DNA of 64,000 nt from Campylorhamphus procurvoides (Eukaryota; Chordata; Aves; Passeriformes; Dendrocolaptidae), in NCBI GenBank assembly GCA_013396655.1, contig WBMV01005982.1:543-64542 (forward strand). Reading direction: 5' to 3'. Positions 37,005-49,466 of the stretch are shown one piece after another (position 1 is the stretch's first letter; the number at the start of each line of letters is the position of its first letter). The position numbers were made by a program, and so were the translations under genes. The notes under the pieces were generated by a model. It worked only from the letters and a program-made list of their open reading frames with translations, was not told where the DNA came from and made no database searches.

Positions 37005-38302
37005 GAAATAAGGAAACATGGGGACTTATAGGATAGCTAGTCTTACAGGTCTGCCTGGGCAGCAAAATCATGGAGCAAATCCTCCTGTAAGCTATGCTAA
37101 GGCACATGAAAAATGGAAGATTGATTAACAACAGCCTTGGTGACAAACTCTATGATGGGGTCACAGCAATTATGGCTGAGGAAAGAGTGGCCGATGTCAT
37201 CTCCCTGGACTTGTGCAAGGCATTTGACATTGTCCCATACAAAATCCTTGTCTTTAAACTGGAAGGGGATGGATTTGGCAGATCCTCACTGGATGAGGAA
37301 TTTACTGTATGTCCACACTCAAAGTGTTGTGGCCAATGGCTAGATGTCCAAGTGGAAAGCAGTCAAAAGTGGTGTTCTTCAGGGATTGGTACTGGGACCA
37401 GAACTGTTTAACATCTTTGTTGGTGATGAGGAGAGTGAGATTGGGCTCACAGTCAGCAAGTTTGTTGACAAAACAAAGCTGTGTGGTATGGTCACATGCT
37501 GGAGGCAAGGGATGTCATCCAAAGAGACCTGGAAAGGTTTTGAGGGCAGGGCCTGTGTGAACATCATGGGGTTCAATAAGGCTAAGTGGTCCTGCACCCT
37601 GGAGCAGGCACAATCCCAGGCACAAATACAGACTTGATGAAGAATGGATAGAAAGCAGCTATTTGGGGCATATGTGGATGTGAAGTTCACCGTGAGCTGG
37701 CAGTGTGTACAAGCAGCATAGAAAGCCAAACATGTCCTGGCATACATCAAAAGTAGTGTGGGCAGCCGGTTGAGGAAGGGAATTCTGCCTCTCTACTCCA
37801 CTCTGGTGAGACCCCACTTGGAGAACTTGGAGCTCTGGGGCCTCCCACATAGGTAAACTTATTGGAGTAAGTCCACAGAAGGGCCACAGATGATCACAGG
37901 GCTGAAGTACTTCTACTACGGAGATAGGCTGAGAAAGCTGGTATTGTTTAGCTTGGTGAAAAGGAAGCTCTAGGGAGACCTTAGAGCCCCTTCCAGTACC
38001 TAAAGTCTGGGGTACAAGAGAGCTGAAGAAGGAATTTTGACAAAGGCATGGACAAACAGTGATGGCTTCAAACTGAAAGAGGGCAGGTCTAGATTAGATA
38101 TTAGGGAGAAATTCTTTTCTGTAAGGGTGGTGAGGCACTGGTAGAGGTAGCCCAGTTAAGCTGTGGGTACCTTATCCCTGTACGTGTGAAGGCCAGGTTG
38201 GACAGGGCTTTGAGCAACCTAGTCTAGTGTGTGGTGTTCCTGTCCATGACAGGGAGTTGGAAAGACATGATCTTTAAGGTCCCTTCCAACCCAAACTATT
38301 GA
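37005..38302 (+). mobile_element. CR1 LINE fragment with reverse transcriptase pieces
   Basis: The longest CR1 copy here. Broken frames show L-D-L-C-K-A-F-D-I-V-P-Y (about 37206), a G-x-V-L-G-P-E-L-F-N-I-F block (about 37385) and V-D-K-T-K where F-A-D-D-T-K is expected, so the catalytic aspartate pair is destroyed. It ends at ggtcccttccaacccaaact. The 5' limit is uncertain. Confidence 0.9.
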
Positions 38303-38815
38303 GTCAGTTCTGACAATTAGTCTCTCTTATAATTCAAGGAGTGTGACTAATATCTGAGACCATGATGGGGAGGAGGAGGTTTGCTTTCCTATTTGCAACA
38401 CAAAACTTATCTTTTTTCAGACAGATTTTGTTATATATAAACTGTGAGGAGATAAAAATGATCTATTACAGTAGAAGAAAGCTGTGCAGATAGAGAAAGA
38501 CATGAGCCAAAATTTGTGTATATTGAGGGGCAGCTGGTCTTTTCATCTGTTTCTGAATCTTATGCATTACTTTTATTTCACGGTGTTTTTCTGTTTTCCA
38601 CTGTCTTTGGTCAATTCTTGCTTTGAGTACAGCACTGAACTGGGATATCCCTCTGTAATATGTCATGTCTTAATAATTCTATTTTTTTTTTAATTTACAA
38701 ACCTTATTTTTCTTTTCTTCTGATTTCTGTACACTATATAGAAGTGTCATCTGATTTAGCAGTCCAGATGCACACTGAGAAAAAAAAAGCAAAACAACAA
38801 AAAAACCAAAACAAA

Positions 38816-39387
38816 GAACAAGAGAAGAAATAAATTGATGTTTGTGAAGATCTTGCAGGTATATGTTTATGCTGTAATTACTACTCAAGGAAAGAATGTA
38901 ATAGAATAGGCTGGAGTAGACTAGAACAGGACAGGAAAGACTAGTTCAGCTTGAAGAGGCCTACAATCGTCTCCTAGTCCTACTGTCTATGATATATATG
39001 TTATATATATAGTCAAGAATGGTTAGCTTTGCAACCAGAGAGCCTTAGTATTTATTTGTAATAATAACTTGACCAGTTCACTTTGTGATTTTGGTGTCCT
39101 TTCCTGAACTCACAATAAGTTTTGGGCATCTCACAAAACTCAGTTGTGGTGCTCATTCACTGGTAATAAAAATACCTGCTACATTTATGCGGAATTTTCC
39201 CCGACTGACTGTGATTGTGTGGAACATTTTATAGCATGAAACATATTTGTAAAGCTGGTGAAAAGTGCAGAAGCACTTTGTTTGAACTCTTTTTACTGTT
39301 GCAGAAATGTTTAATTAACCTTTGCAGTTACTGTCAATGTTTTTATTGCATTTTACAGCTCCCCATGGTGCCTAGTGAAAATTCTTG
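38816..39387 (+). repeat. Copy 1 of segment A (assembly duplication)
   Basis: These 572 bases are identical to 39826-40397 (offset 1010). Copy 1 ends at the 207-N gap; copy 2 begins right after the single N at 39825. Perfect identity with both inner edges at Ns points to unmerged contigs. Confidence 0.9.
38893..38985 (-). mobile_element. Short CR1-like 3'-end fragment
   Basis: An agaataggctggagtagact-type run is followed by gttcagcttgaagaggccta and caatcgtctcctagtcctac, the reverse of a CR1 tail. It is repeated at 39903-39995 because of the assembly duplication. Confidence 0.5.
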
Positions 39388-39594
39388 NNNNNNNNNNNNN
39401 NNNNNNNNNNNNNNNNNNNNNNNNNNNNNNNNNNNNNNNNNNNNNNNNNNNNNNNNNNNNNNNNNNNNNNNNNNNNNNNNNNNNNNNNNNNNNNNNNNNN
39501 NNNNNNNNNNNNNNNNNNNNNNNNNNNNNNNNNNNNNNNNNNNNNNNNNNNNNNNNNNNNNNNNNNNNNNNNNNNNNNNNNNNNNNNNNNNNNN
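39388..39594. other. Assembly gap, 207 N
   Basis: The gap lies between segments A and B of copy 1. In copy 2 the same interval is filled by 607 real bases (40398-41004). Confidence 0.99.
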
Positions 39595-39824
39595 TATCAC
39601 CTGTCAATCCCTATCCCTGGGTTCCCACTGGGTTTTGGTCCTCCTGCTCCCTTACTGGCCCCTGTGCCCCCAGACCACCCCACTCCCCCTGAACCCTTAC
39701 CCAATCACATCCTACCTCCCAAACGCTGCCTGAAAGGTTTGAATACCCTGGACAACAGTAATTAAAGTCTTTTCTATGACCACTCAATTTCGGACTGCTA
39801 CATCTCTTGACTCCCGACCACGTG
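39595..39824 (+). repeat. Copy 1 of segment B (assembly duplication, LTR part)
   Basis: These 230 bases equal 41005-41234 exactly (offset 1410). They are the middle of the LTR at 40885-41304 and end at the single N (39825). Confidence 0.9.
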
Positions 39825-39825
39825 N

Positions 39826-40397
39826 GAACAAGAGAAGAAATAAATTGATGTTTGTGAAGATCTTGCAGGTATATGTTTATGCTGTAATTACTACTCAAGG
39901 AAAGAATGTAATAGAATAGGCTGGAGTAGACTAGAACAGGACAGGAAAGACTAGTTCAGCTTGAAGAGGCCTACAATCGTCTCCTAGTCCTACTGTCTAT
40001 GATATATATGTTATATATATAGTCAAGAATGGTTAGCTTTGCAACCAGAGAGCCTTAGTATTTATTTGTAATAATAACTTGACCAGTTCACTTTGTGATT
40101 TTGGTGTCCTTTCCTGAACTCACAATAAGTTTTGGGCATCTCACAAAACTCAGTTGTGGTGCTCATTCACTGGTAATAAAAATACCTGCTACATTTATGC
40201 GGAATTTTCCCCGACTGACTGTGATTGTGTGGAACATTTTATAGCATGAAACATATTTGTAAAGCTGGTGAAAAGTGCAGAAGCACTTTGTTTGAACTCT
40301 TTTTACTGTTGCAGAAATGTTTAATTAACCTTTGCAGTTACTGTCAATGTTTTTATTGCATTTTACAGCTCCCCATGGTGCCTAGTGAAAATTCTTG
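39826..40397 (+). repeat. Copy 2 of segment A (assembly duplication)
   Basis: Identical to 38816-39387. Here it continues without a gap into 40398 onward, so this copy is probably the correctly assembled one. Confidence 0.9.
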
Positions 40398-40884
40398 ATT
40401 TCCTCCACTAGAGAGGCAGTGTGAAAAATGATGAATAAGGGTGAACTGTAGAGTTCTTTCCCGCCCAGTGGTAGACAATGAGACCTCAATTTTTAACCTT
40501 TTTGATAAACAGTACCGTTAATGATGGGCTTGAGTTGCTTTCTTCTACTTTTGTTTAACTGTCTGACCCATTCCTCTTGTAAAAGTTCTTTCCCTATATT
40601 CTGCATTTCACTCTGTCTGAAGAAGACTGTACCAGTCACAAAAGGCAAAATTTGTAGACCTCTGAGGAAGAATTAGAAAAATAATAATTTAAAAGATCTG
40701 ACATAAAGTAAAATGAAAGACTACATTCAGCTTTTAAATCAGATATTCGATTCTCTCTACTTTCCCCTATGCACAACTCATTGTCCCCAAACCTCATCTC
40801 TGGGTTTTGTTGGGAATGACTTCTGCCACAGCATCTGCAGAGCAGAGACAGAGGATTATCCAGACTGCACATCGTGCAGTCTTT

Positions 40885-41304
40885 TGTGTACGGGTTTTCC
40901 CCTGTTTAGATTGTAACCCCTAGAAACCCCCTGCACACCTGTGAAAAGACTGTTCCTTTCTTCCCAGGTATCCAGCCCCGCCCCCCTCCCGACCCTATTG
41001 GATGTATCACCTGTCAATCCCTATCCCTGGGTTCCCACTGGGTTTTGGTCCTCCTGCTCCCTTACTGGCCCCTGTGCCCCCAGACCACCCCACTCCCCCT
41101 GAACCCTTACCCAATCACATCCTACCTCCCAAACGCTGCCTGAAAGGTTTGAATACCCTGGACAACAGTAATTAAAGTCTTTTCTATGACCACTCAATTT
41201 CGGACTGCTACATCTCTTGACTCCCGACCACGTGGGGATTTCGCAATCCCCTCCAGATCCCGGGAGGCCGTGGGACAGTAGAGGAGCCAGTTCCCCCCAC
41301 CACA
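40885..41304 (+). mobile_element. Solo LTR of an avian endogenous retrovirus
   Basis: About 420 bases of C-rich promoter-like sequence begin TGTGTACGGGTTTTCCCC and end CCACCACA. They contain an inverted CCAAT (cctattgg, about 40995), a CCAAT (about 41113), ATTAAA at 41171, then actcaatttcggactgctac and a GC-rich 3' part (tcccgggaggccgtgggaca). Composition and signal order fit a retroviral LTR. No internal retroviral sequence adjoins it, so it is solo. I cannot see a clear target-site duplication, so both ends are approximate. Confidence 0.6.
41005..41234 (+). repeat. Copy 2 of segment B
   Basis: The same 230 bases as 39595-39824, here in continuous LTR context. Confidence 0.9.
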
Positions 41305-43065
41305 GCTGTTAGGGTTTATTGGTAATTCTGTAAATTTATAGGACCAAAGGTTCCTATTATTTAAAATAATAAAGAAATAAATGTGTTTTTTTGGCTCCAG
41401 AGTGGACCTAACTTGAATTGTTAAGATAGGCTCAATATTTAAAATAAGCTAGAGAACTAAAAAGTTGAGGACAAACACATGACTGTGTAGACTCCTAGTC
41501 TCAGTAGTATTTTGAGCTACTGTTTCAAGACCTACTCAGCAGTGTCCAGAATTTGTTACTTTTTAGTAGCTTTGTGAATTGCTCATTGATTTAGGATCCC
41601 GTTTGTATATGAGTGTTGAAAGGTAAAGCTATATCTTCAGCAGACATAGCAAGTTTCTTTGGACACCTTTCAAAGTTCTTGATTAACTGCAGGAGTGGTT
41701 CTCTTTTATCTTTAAATGCATCTTGGATAGGTACATTTGTTCCTCTCTGTTCATAGCCTGTGCTTTGACTTGCTCTGTCTACCACCTTCATACAGTTTCT
41801 TTGGGTAAAGATATGCAGGCAGGCTGGCATGTTTCATCATGCACAAATACCACTAAAATAAGGGAAAAAATAGGACTTCATATTCTACTTCAATGCAAAA
41901 TGTTGTAAAGCACCACCTGTGATCATGTCATGTTTGTATGTGCATGTTTGTAGAAAGAAGTATTTGTTTACGCCTTGGAAATTGACATTTGAGGAGTTGA
42001 TGCAACACCTGTCTTGCTAGCCTGATGTAAAGACAGCCTAACAGTAAGAACACCCGTCTTTTAAGTTTATGGCACCTTTCAAACTTAGGAATTTACACTT
42101 ACCTGTGTACTGTGTATTTCTAGAAGAATTTCAGTATAAAAACATGAAATTAAATAAGATATACATAGTGTTCTATTAGAAATGGACACAGCATTCAGCT
42201 GTTTCTTTCTCTGCTCGGTTCTTAGGAAACGGAGACTGATGTTTTTATGTGTCTCCTGCTAAAGAATACATCTTACTTATTTTTTTTCTGGGATAGAATC
42301 CATAGCTACACAGAGTATACAAGAGAATTACTGACTAGTGATGTTAATTATGAGTACAAAAAATATTTACAAACATTTGACAGAGGGAAAAATTACAATA
42401 CTTGTTCATAATGACCACAAGATATTTTAAAACACCAGAACACTTTTGTCTATTAAGTGAAGAAAGTTAAAACTTCAAACAAATTAATATTTGTATGTGA
42501 ACTCCATACATTTCTGAACATGTATTCCTTTTCACATTCCTATGTGTAAACTTTTGACACTATTGCACAGAAGAGGGAGCATGCATAATTGCTCTGGAAA
42601 TTTCTCATCTGAGGAATGTTCTTTAAAGACATTCTTTTGATAGCTTCAGTATCAACAAGGGAATTCAGGAAGATAAAATTCAGGGGGCAGACTTTTCTTA
42701 ACTCTTTGCTGGGGTCCATATATGCATGTAAACCAAGTGCTTTCTCCACTCCTCCAACTGAGATAATAGTCTTTCTTGGCTTTATCTGTCAAAATAGAAA
42801 GTAGACTCAAGCCTCAAAAAGCAACCAGGAAATGCAAGGCAATTTGTGTAATTCAAAGGATAATGCCACGGTTTTACTTAGAAAATAGGATGACAATGAT
42901 TTTGTGAGGACTCTTAGTATTCAAACTAATTAACTTTAACCTCTAACATTTTAAAAACCTAAACAAAACAGCTCGTATTTTTTATTAATTTTTTTATTCT
43001 TTTTTTTTTAGTATATCTGTCCAGTCTTTGATGTCAATATTCAAAAGTAATAATTACAAAGCTAT

Positions 43066-43121
43066 TCTCTCTCTCTCTCTCACACACACAAACACACACA
43101 CACACACACATGTATATATAT
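43066..43121. repeat. (CT)n(CA)n(TA)n compound microsatellite
   Basis: A CT run passes directly into a CA run (one AA interruption), then a short TA run. Confidence 0.97.
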
Positions 43122-45522
43122 GAATCTCTTCATCAGATGAATTACAGGTGAATTTAATGTAGCATGATACCAGTAATATAAAATGATACACTGAAGGACC
43201 TTTTTAATTGAATGGTTCCTCATAATTTTTTAAAGTTTGGCATTAACAAGCCAAATGTCTTGCCACCAAGGGGAAAACAACCAACCAACCAATGACCCCT
43301 TCCCACCCTGCAAACGAAAAAAATAAAAACCCTCTAAACAGCACCAAAAAACACCCCATGCAATTTCCTCCTCCTGTTATATACCCTTGAAAGAGAAATC
43401 AGAATTCATAATGTCTAATCAAGTCAAGGGCTAAATATATTTTATAATAGAAATCTACATTGCTTAAACAAAATATTTAACTGTCCAATGTTTAAATTAC
43501 TTGTCAATTAAATTTTATTTTGAAGATGGATAAAAATTATTTGTATTAAAACAAATCCAATGTTTGGCATTTTAACTCACTGTTTTTAGTCAATATCTTA
43601 AATGCTTACAAGCACAGGTAAGAGAATAAGGTTGGTGCTGCAGAGTACATTTTGAATGTCTAAATAGTAATCAATACTAAGAAATTAGGTATTGACTAAA
43701 ATACTTTCATAATAAGTAATTATTGGTTTGCTCTTTTGAAAATTAGACATTTTCACTGTGGGAATAAAGAGCAAATATATGGTTACAAAATTAGACTGTG
43801 ACCTTTTCATATAACTTTCTACTTTCTATGAAATCAGAAGGTTTAAATATGGTTGCACAGCTGTATTGTACTCTAAACATCAATTTTTAATTATTTTGAG
43901 GTCAAGATTGTAACATATGTGATTAGTACAATCCTTTGGCACACTGTTTTTGTTACAAGACCTTCAGCTTTCTCAGGTTACACTCCCAATACTGCTGACC
44001 TTCACAACATGGTGTCATTGTTGGTCAGCATTTCCCAAAGTATTCAATAGTTGTCCAATTACCCTTTTGCTAGTACCTTTAGTAAAACTTCCATAGACTT
44101 TAGAAGGAACTGGATGTGGTAGGCAATGAGTAGTGTTGGAAATTGCCATTGAAAATAGCCATTGTCCCTTTGTGTGTTCTGGCCACTGATTTTGTCCACA
44201 GTTCACCATCAGACGCATTACAAGTGTCTCAGCCTGAAAGACTGCAGCATGCGAGCTTAGACTATTTTCTGTTTTCATGGTGCTAAGTTTTTAGTTTTCA
44301 CAGTAAAAGTAAACATTTTCACATTTTTGACTGTTCTCTCTTTTTTGTATTAATCTATAGATCTTTTACGCATACACAAAAAAACAGGATGATTATGGGG
44401 AATTACTTTGGATATTCATTGCTTTTCATTGGCTTGTCAGTGGGAAGGGTTTATCATATCAAGACAAGATGTTCCAAGTACATTGCCAAAAAAGAAGTAA
44501 AATTGCTTCTTATAGCTAGCAGATGCCAACATTTCAGAAACAATCCTCAAATGCACTCTTTGACGGTCTATTTCTATCAAGTGACACATTTCCAGCTCAT
44601 TTGACAAGGAAAGGGGAGACAGTGTGTGGCAACAGGTAGGTTGCACCTTTAGACTTTGTCAGATTCTCTGGTCATATGGAAAATACTGTGGCATTGTTTT
44701 CAATGGAAACATTCAAACATGTTTATAACAGAAACATACTTTTCCAAACCCTCCAATAAATGAAAGGAATGGCACCTAAATATTTGACAAGAAGTAAATT
44801 AAAAAAGAGAGAATTATTTTTAATTTTTTTCCCCCCTTATTGCTCTAGCACAGTGCATGGGAGCTGTACTCAGTAGGACAGTAGGAGTGTAGGACCACTA
44901 ATTGTCGTGAATGCAATATGTCTGTCATGTATAATGTGCCATTGTTTGAGGAACTTGGTGGACATACCGGACTCACCTGTTGCATAGGACAGCTGAGAAA
45001 GTCAGGAACTGTCACAGAAAGAGTGGAGATGACTCTTCTAACAGCAGCTGTATATTTTTTAAGAAAGAATCAAGGGAACATGGTGATTTGCTTAAAATAT
45101 TAAAACAGTAGGAGTGTTAAGCTAAAGAATGTACTGCTTTTACTGGTTTCAAATATGAAAAAGCATTAGAGTGGTGATGATGTATCTATTGAGGTGTCAC
45201 CTCCCTTATATCCATGGTTTTCCTCCAGGTTTTTTAGTCCTTGATCAAAATGCCCCCGTGCAGGATACACACCTGACTCCAAACATGTGCATTGTCCATT
45301 ATCTAATATTGAAATTGATGTGACTTTATTGTCACTTATCTAATTAAGGTACTTATGACTTTGTTTTGGATAAACCACACTCATGACTTCTCTTTTTATT
45401 GTGAGAAGTGCTTCATGTAAAGCATGAATAGCTCAGGGAAGATAATACATACTGAGCAATGCAGAAATATTAAATTCACAATTCCTGCTTGAATGTCATA
45501 GCTTACCATACTGAACCTTTTC

Positions 45523-45534
45523 TCCCTCTAGTGG
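45523..45534 (-). promoter_or_regulatory. Near-match to CTCF core
   Basis: TCCCTCTAGTGG matches 11 of 12 positions of GCCMYCTRSTGG; the first G is T. Confidence 0.2.
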
Positions 45535-47598
45535 CTTGCACCAGCATTAATTCTTCATCTTTTCCAATGAGCAGTTCCATGGCCATTTTTAGCAAATTTG
45601 AGCAAATATGTCAGATTGGTTTGATGCAATCACAGGCAAAATTCCCATTAAACTGTTGATGTAATAGCCTGAAATACTGCTGACTTTGAAGTCAATGGAG
45701 CTATGATTTTTTTAACAAAGACCTAATTCCATTATTTACAGGATAAAATTTGCAGAAGTACATTGCAGTTTTTCAACAGCTATGTAGAGCATACATTAAG
45801 CAAACTAATTCAGTGTATTCACAATACGCACCAAGACAAGCCAAACCTTTCTCTTTCCTCCCTACTTTATAATGGCACACAAATAAAATCTGGAACCAAA
45901 TTTCTATCCATTGGATGCCCAACGTTTCAAAGCTTTTTGAAATGTTATGCATTTACTCCTGTATGCCTGACCCATGCTTTCTGAAGTGGATTGTAGAAAG
46001 GAAATAAAGTACTTCATGTACTCTTCTGCTTTGCACATTTGCACACTGTATCTATCTTACCACTGTTCTGCAAAAAAATATTCTGAATGAGTTACAAGTG
46101 TCAAAAAAATGCAATCAGGTAAAAAGTTAATGATAGCTTCATTTTATACTTAAGGAAGCTTTTTCAGCTGGAGTGGTGTCTTAGTGAGTTCAGTGTTTAT
46201 ACTTCTGTGTTGTTTTGAGCTGGGCACAGGCAGAAGAGCAGCTGCAGCATAATTTGATAAGAAGCTGCTAATTCGCTGAAGGCAGTATCCTTGAAGTGCC
46301 TGCCAGATGTCATACTATGGAAACAGTGATGTGGCATTTGTACAAACCAGGCATTGTCCACTGTTTCATTTTGTTTAGCGTAAGTGGAGACAACATAAGG
46401 TATTTTAGGTGTAAGATACTGTACTTTATTTAGAGATAGGCAGCCTGAGGGACAACTACAGCTGCCTGCACTGTATCTACCATTGCTTTAGACATTTGCA
46501 GAGTTATGTGATAATGTATTAGGTGTCAATTCTGAGTTTGTTTGCACTGTTTAAAGAATAACTTCCATATAAGAATGTTTTGTTTCTGCACTGATAAGAT
46601 TACTTATGATTTAATTCAGTGGGGTTCATGCATTTTAGAGACAGATGGCTAAACCACATAGCATGTGGGGCTGTGGCCTTAGCCCCTTTTTGAAAATGTC
46701 TTCTAGCCTGTATTCTCTTGAAGAAATATTATTGTTATGTTATCTAAAGAAATGAGAGTTGCATGTGTTGCGATACAGGTCACAAACTTGCATATTCTGT
46801 GTGCTTTAAAGCTGACCTATAAATTTAAGCTTTTTCATATTTTTATTTCTGAAAGGATAGTCTCTAAGATGCAGAGAACAAACAGGAGCATTTTCCATGC
46901 TCTTTATGGGTATGAATAGAGATATTTTTATTTCTAGCAAAATGCAGAACATTCAAACTTCTGAATTAGAATAATCTGATTAAAGTATTTTGGCTGTTGC
47001 TTTAACTGTCTGTTTGTCACAAACAAGTCAAAAACCTGACGCAGACTGATGTGTGCATTGGAGATGCAATTCCTGAATTTTAAAATTCAGAGGATACTGG
47101 ATGAATATGACCAAGATACTGTGACAATTTTTTCTTTTTTTCTTTTTTTTTTTAATTCAATCTGAGTATAGTTATAACTGTCAAACCAAGTCTAATGGCA
47201 CAGAACCAAACTTGCTCTCTCCATTCAGGCCTGAAACCCTTTCTCTGGAAAGGAAGAAAGAGATTAAACTTCATTTGTTCATAAAAGGTGACTTTCTGGT
47301 GGCTATAAAGGAAACTAGTAGAAAGAAATAATGACCTTAGCGACTATACTGGCTGTCTGTAATCCAGTATAAGGCAAACTATTTCTAACAGTTCAATTTT
47401 ATCAGGGAAGGATGCATTGAAAACCAATATCAACCTGTCATGGTTATCAACCTGATCTTGGCTAAGCAGATGAAACCCTCTTTGTGTCACTTGATTTGTA
47501 TGAGCTGGAGTGCTTTGCATGGAGAATTGTTTTCTGTTAGTAGTAATTTTGACTTGCAGAATTGCTGAGCCCTAGACATTCAGTGACAGATCTGCCCT

Positions 47599-47645
47599 TG
47601 TCCTAGTTTTCAGCTATGGTAGAGTTAATTTACCTATACAGTGTT
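47599..47645 (+). mobile_element. Possible ERVL-type LTR start fragment
   Basis: tgtcctagttttcagctatg followed by gtagagttaattt resembles the first bases of avian ERVL LTRs and the LTR start at about 20415. The resemblance fades within about 40 bases. Confidence 0.25.
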
Positions 47646-49423
47646 ACTGAAGAAAATAACGTTGCACAGTCATCTAAATTTTCCAAGTTAATCCTGAAGC
47701 TGTCACCTGATCTGCAGATGTTGTTTGACACCTGGAGGAATGGGTTTAGAGGAAAGAATTCTGTTTTCTGAGGTATTTTTTAATAATTACTGTACCATTA
47801 AAAACATTTATTGTTTATTTACACAAATCCAAACCCAATCTTGACTTGGAGGATCTAGAAAAATCCAGAAACTCAACCCCCTATTTTAGCAAAAACTCTT
47901 CAAGAAAAATGAGCTAAAATAGCAATTTTCCTAGGCACAGTGCTCCTTCACCTCCAAACTGATACTGTGAAAAGAGTGAGTTGTTCCCTGCCCTAATTTT
48001 ATTTTAAAAACAGTAACATAACTTTTGGTTTAGTCACTACAGTTTCATCTTCCAATACTCAAGATGGTATCGCTCATTTCAGTAAGCAAAAGGGAGTCTC
48101 TGTGCCTGCCACAGATAATGCAGAACTCAATCTGTTCTTTTTATGGGCATAAAGAATGGATCTAACAGGTTATTTAAAATCCTATTTTCCCACTGATATG
48201 AGTATGAGAGCCTGTGAATGGGTTGTCAGCTAGATCTATCCCTAACACTTTTAATTATATTAGCCATTTTTAAATACTTTTGTTATGTAGTGTGTAAGAA
48301 AAACCCTTGGATCAAAGAATTATAGAAAAAGGGTAGAGAAACTAAGCTTATTTGAGCTCTTCATAAGGGCAAAGAGCCAAAGGTTTATTAAAATGGAATT
48401 CAAATCTACTGCTTTCTTTCTTTTTTTCTTTTTTTTTTTAATGTAATAAAAATATTATCCACTTGTGGAGAAAATAATCTGCTATTTTTTTCCCAGAGTG
48501 TATTTTTTGTTCCAAGGGGTTATGACTGCACAAGGCTCCGCAAGCAGTGTACAAATTAGGCCAAACTTCTCTTCCAAAGCAAGTATTTCTAAAGAAAAGT
48601 ATGCTAAAAGTAAGAACCTAAAAAAATGAAGAGTATAACAATGAGATAATAACAAGGAAGAACATTGTTAAATTATCACAACAAACTTCAGAGTTGAAAC
48701 TATGCCTTGAACAAAATTAATGAAAGCTTGGATATGACATATGGTGTCTTCTCCTCTTTAAACAGAAGGTATTTTGGAAATTGTGATGTGGGAGTGTGTC
48801 CTCTACAGACTGATAATATTGTAATGAATTGCATCGTGGGTGTATTTAGATCTGAGAGCTACAGACTAATTGCAATGTATTGAGCTGTAGGGTAGGTGCT
48901 TTTAGAAGCTACTTTAGTTCTGAAATATTTTAATTCAAAATTTGCACTAGACCCCTTTCCTGAGGAAATGGTGAGCGATACAGCAGTAGCTTTATCCTCA
49001 GGGCCAAGGGAGAAGTGATTGGCTTCTGCATTCCCTGGGCAGGTCTAGTAATTATGTCTGAGATACAGAAATGTGTAGTTTATGGTACAAATTGCTGTAC
49101 CAGACCAGACTTCTGTCATGACTCAGACTACAGATGTGCTAAAGACTTTGGAAAGAGGCAAGTAAGTCCACTGCAGAAGATTACAAGATAACCTAATAAT
49201 ATAAAATTTTCTAATTTAGCTTACACTGTTTTTTTCTCATTCTGTATGATGGGTAGCTAAAAGCATAGACTGTGTGTGGATAAACAAGAGGAAAGTGGTT
49301 CCTACTGTGAAATACCACCCATTCTAAAAGGACAAGAAAAACAAAGAAGTTATGAAGGAGATACTTATGCTTATGCTAGAGTCTGTACTTTTTTTTTTTT
49401 TCCCCAAATCTGTTTTTTTTTAG

Positions 49424-49466
49424 AGGTTGCTGGATGAAGTATATGAGCATCAAATAGGAATAGCTG
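49424..49466 (+). other. Weak single-exon candidate
   Basis: A strong acceptor (tctgtttttttttag) and strong donor (CTG|gtaagtg) bracket 43 bases with one open frame (R-L-L-D-E-V-Y-E-H-Q-I-G-I-A). No partner exon with matching phase was found nearby, so it may be chance. Confidence 0.2.

Noticed and set aside
39215..39765. Several long frames around 39.2-39.8 kb
   Set aside because: They are open only because they read through 207 Ns.
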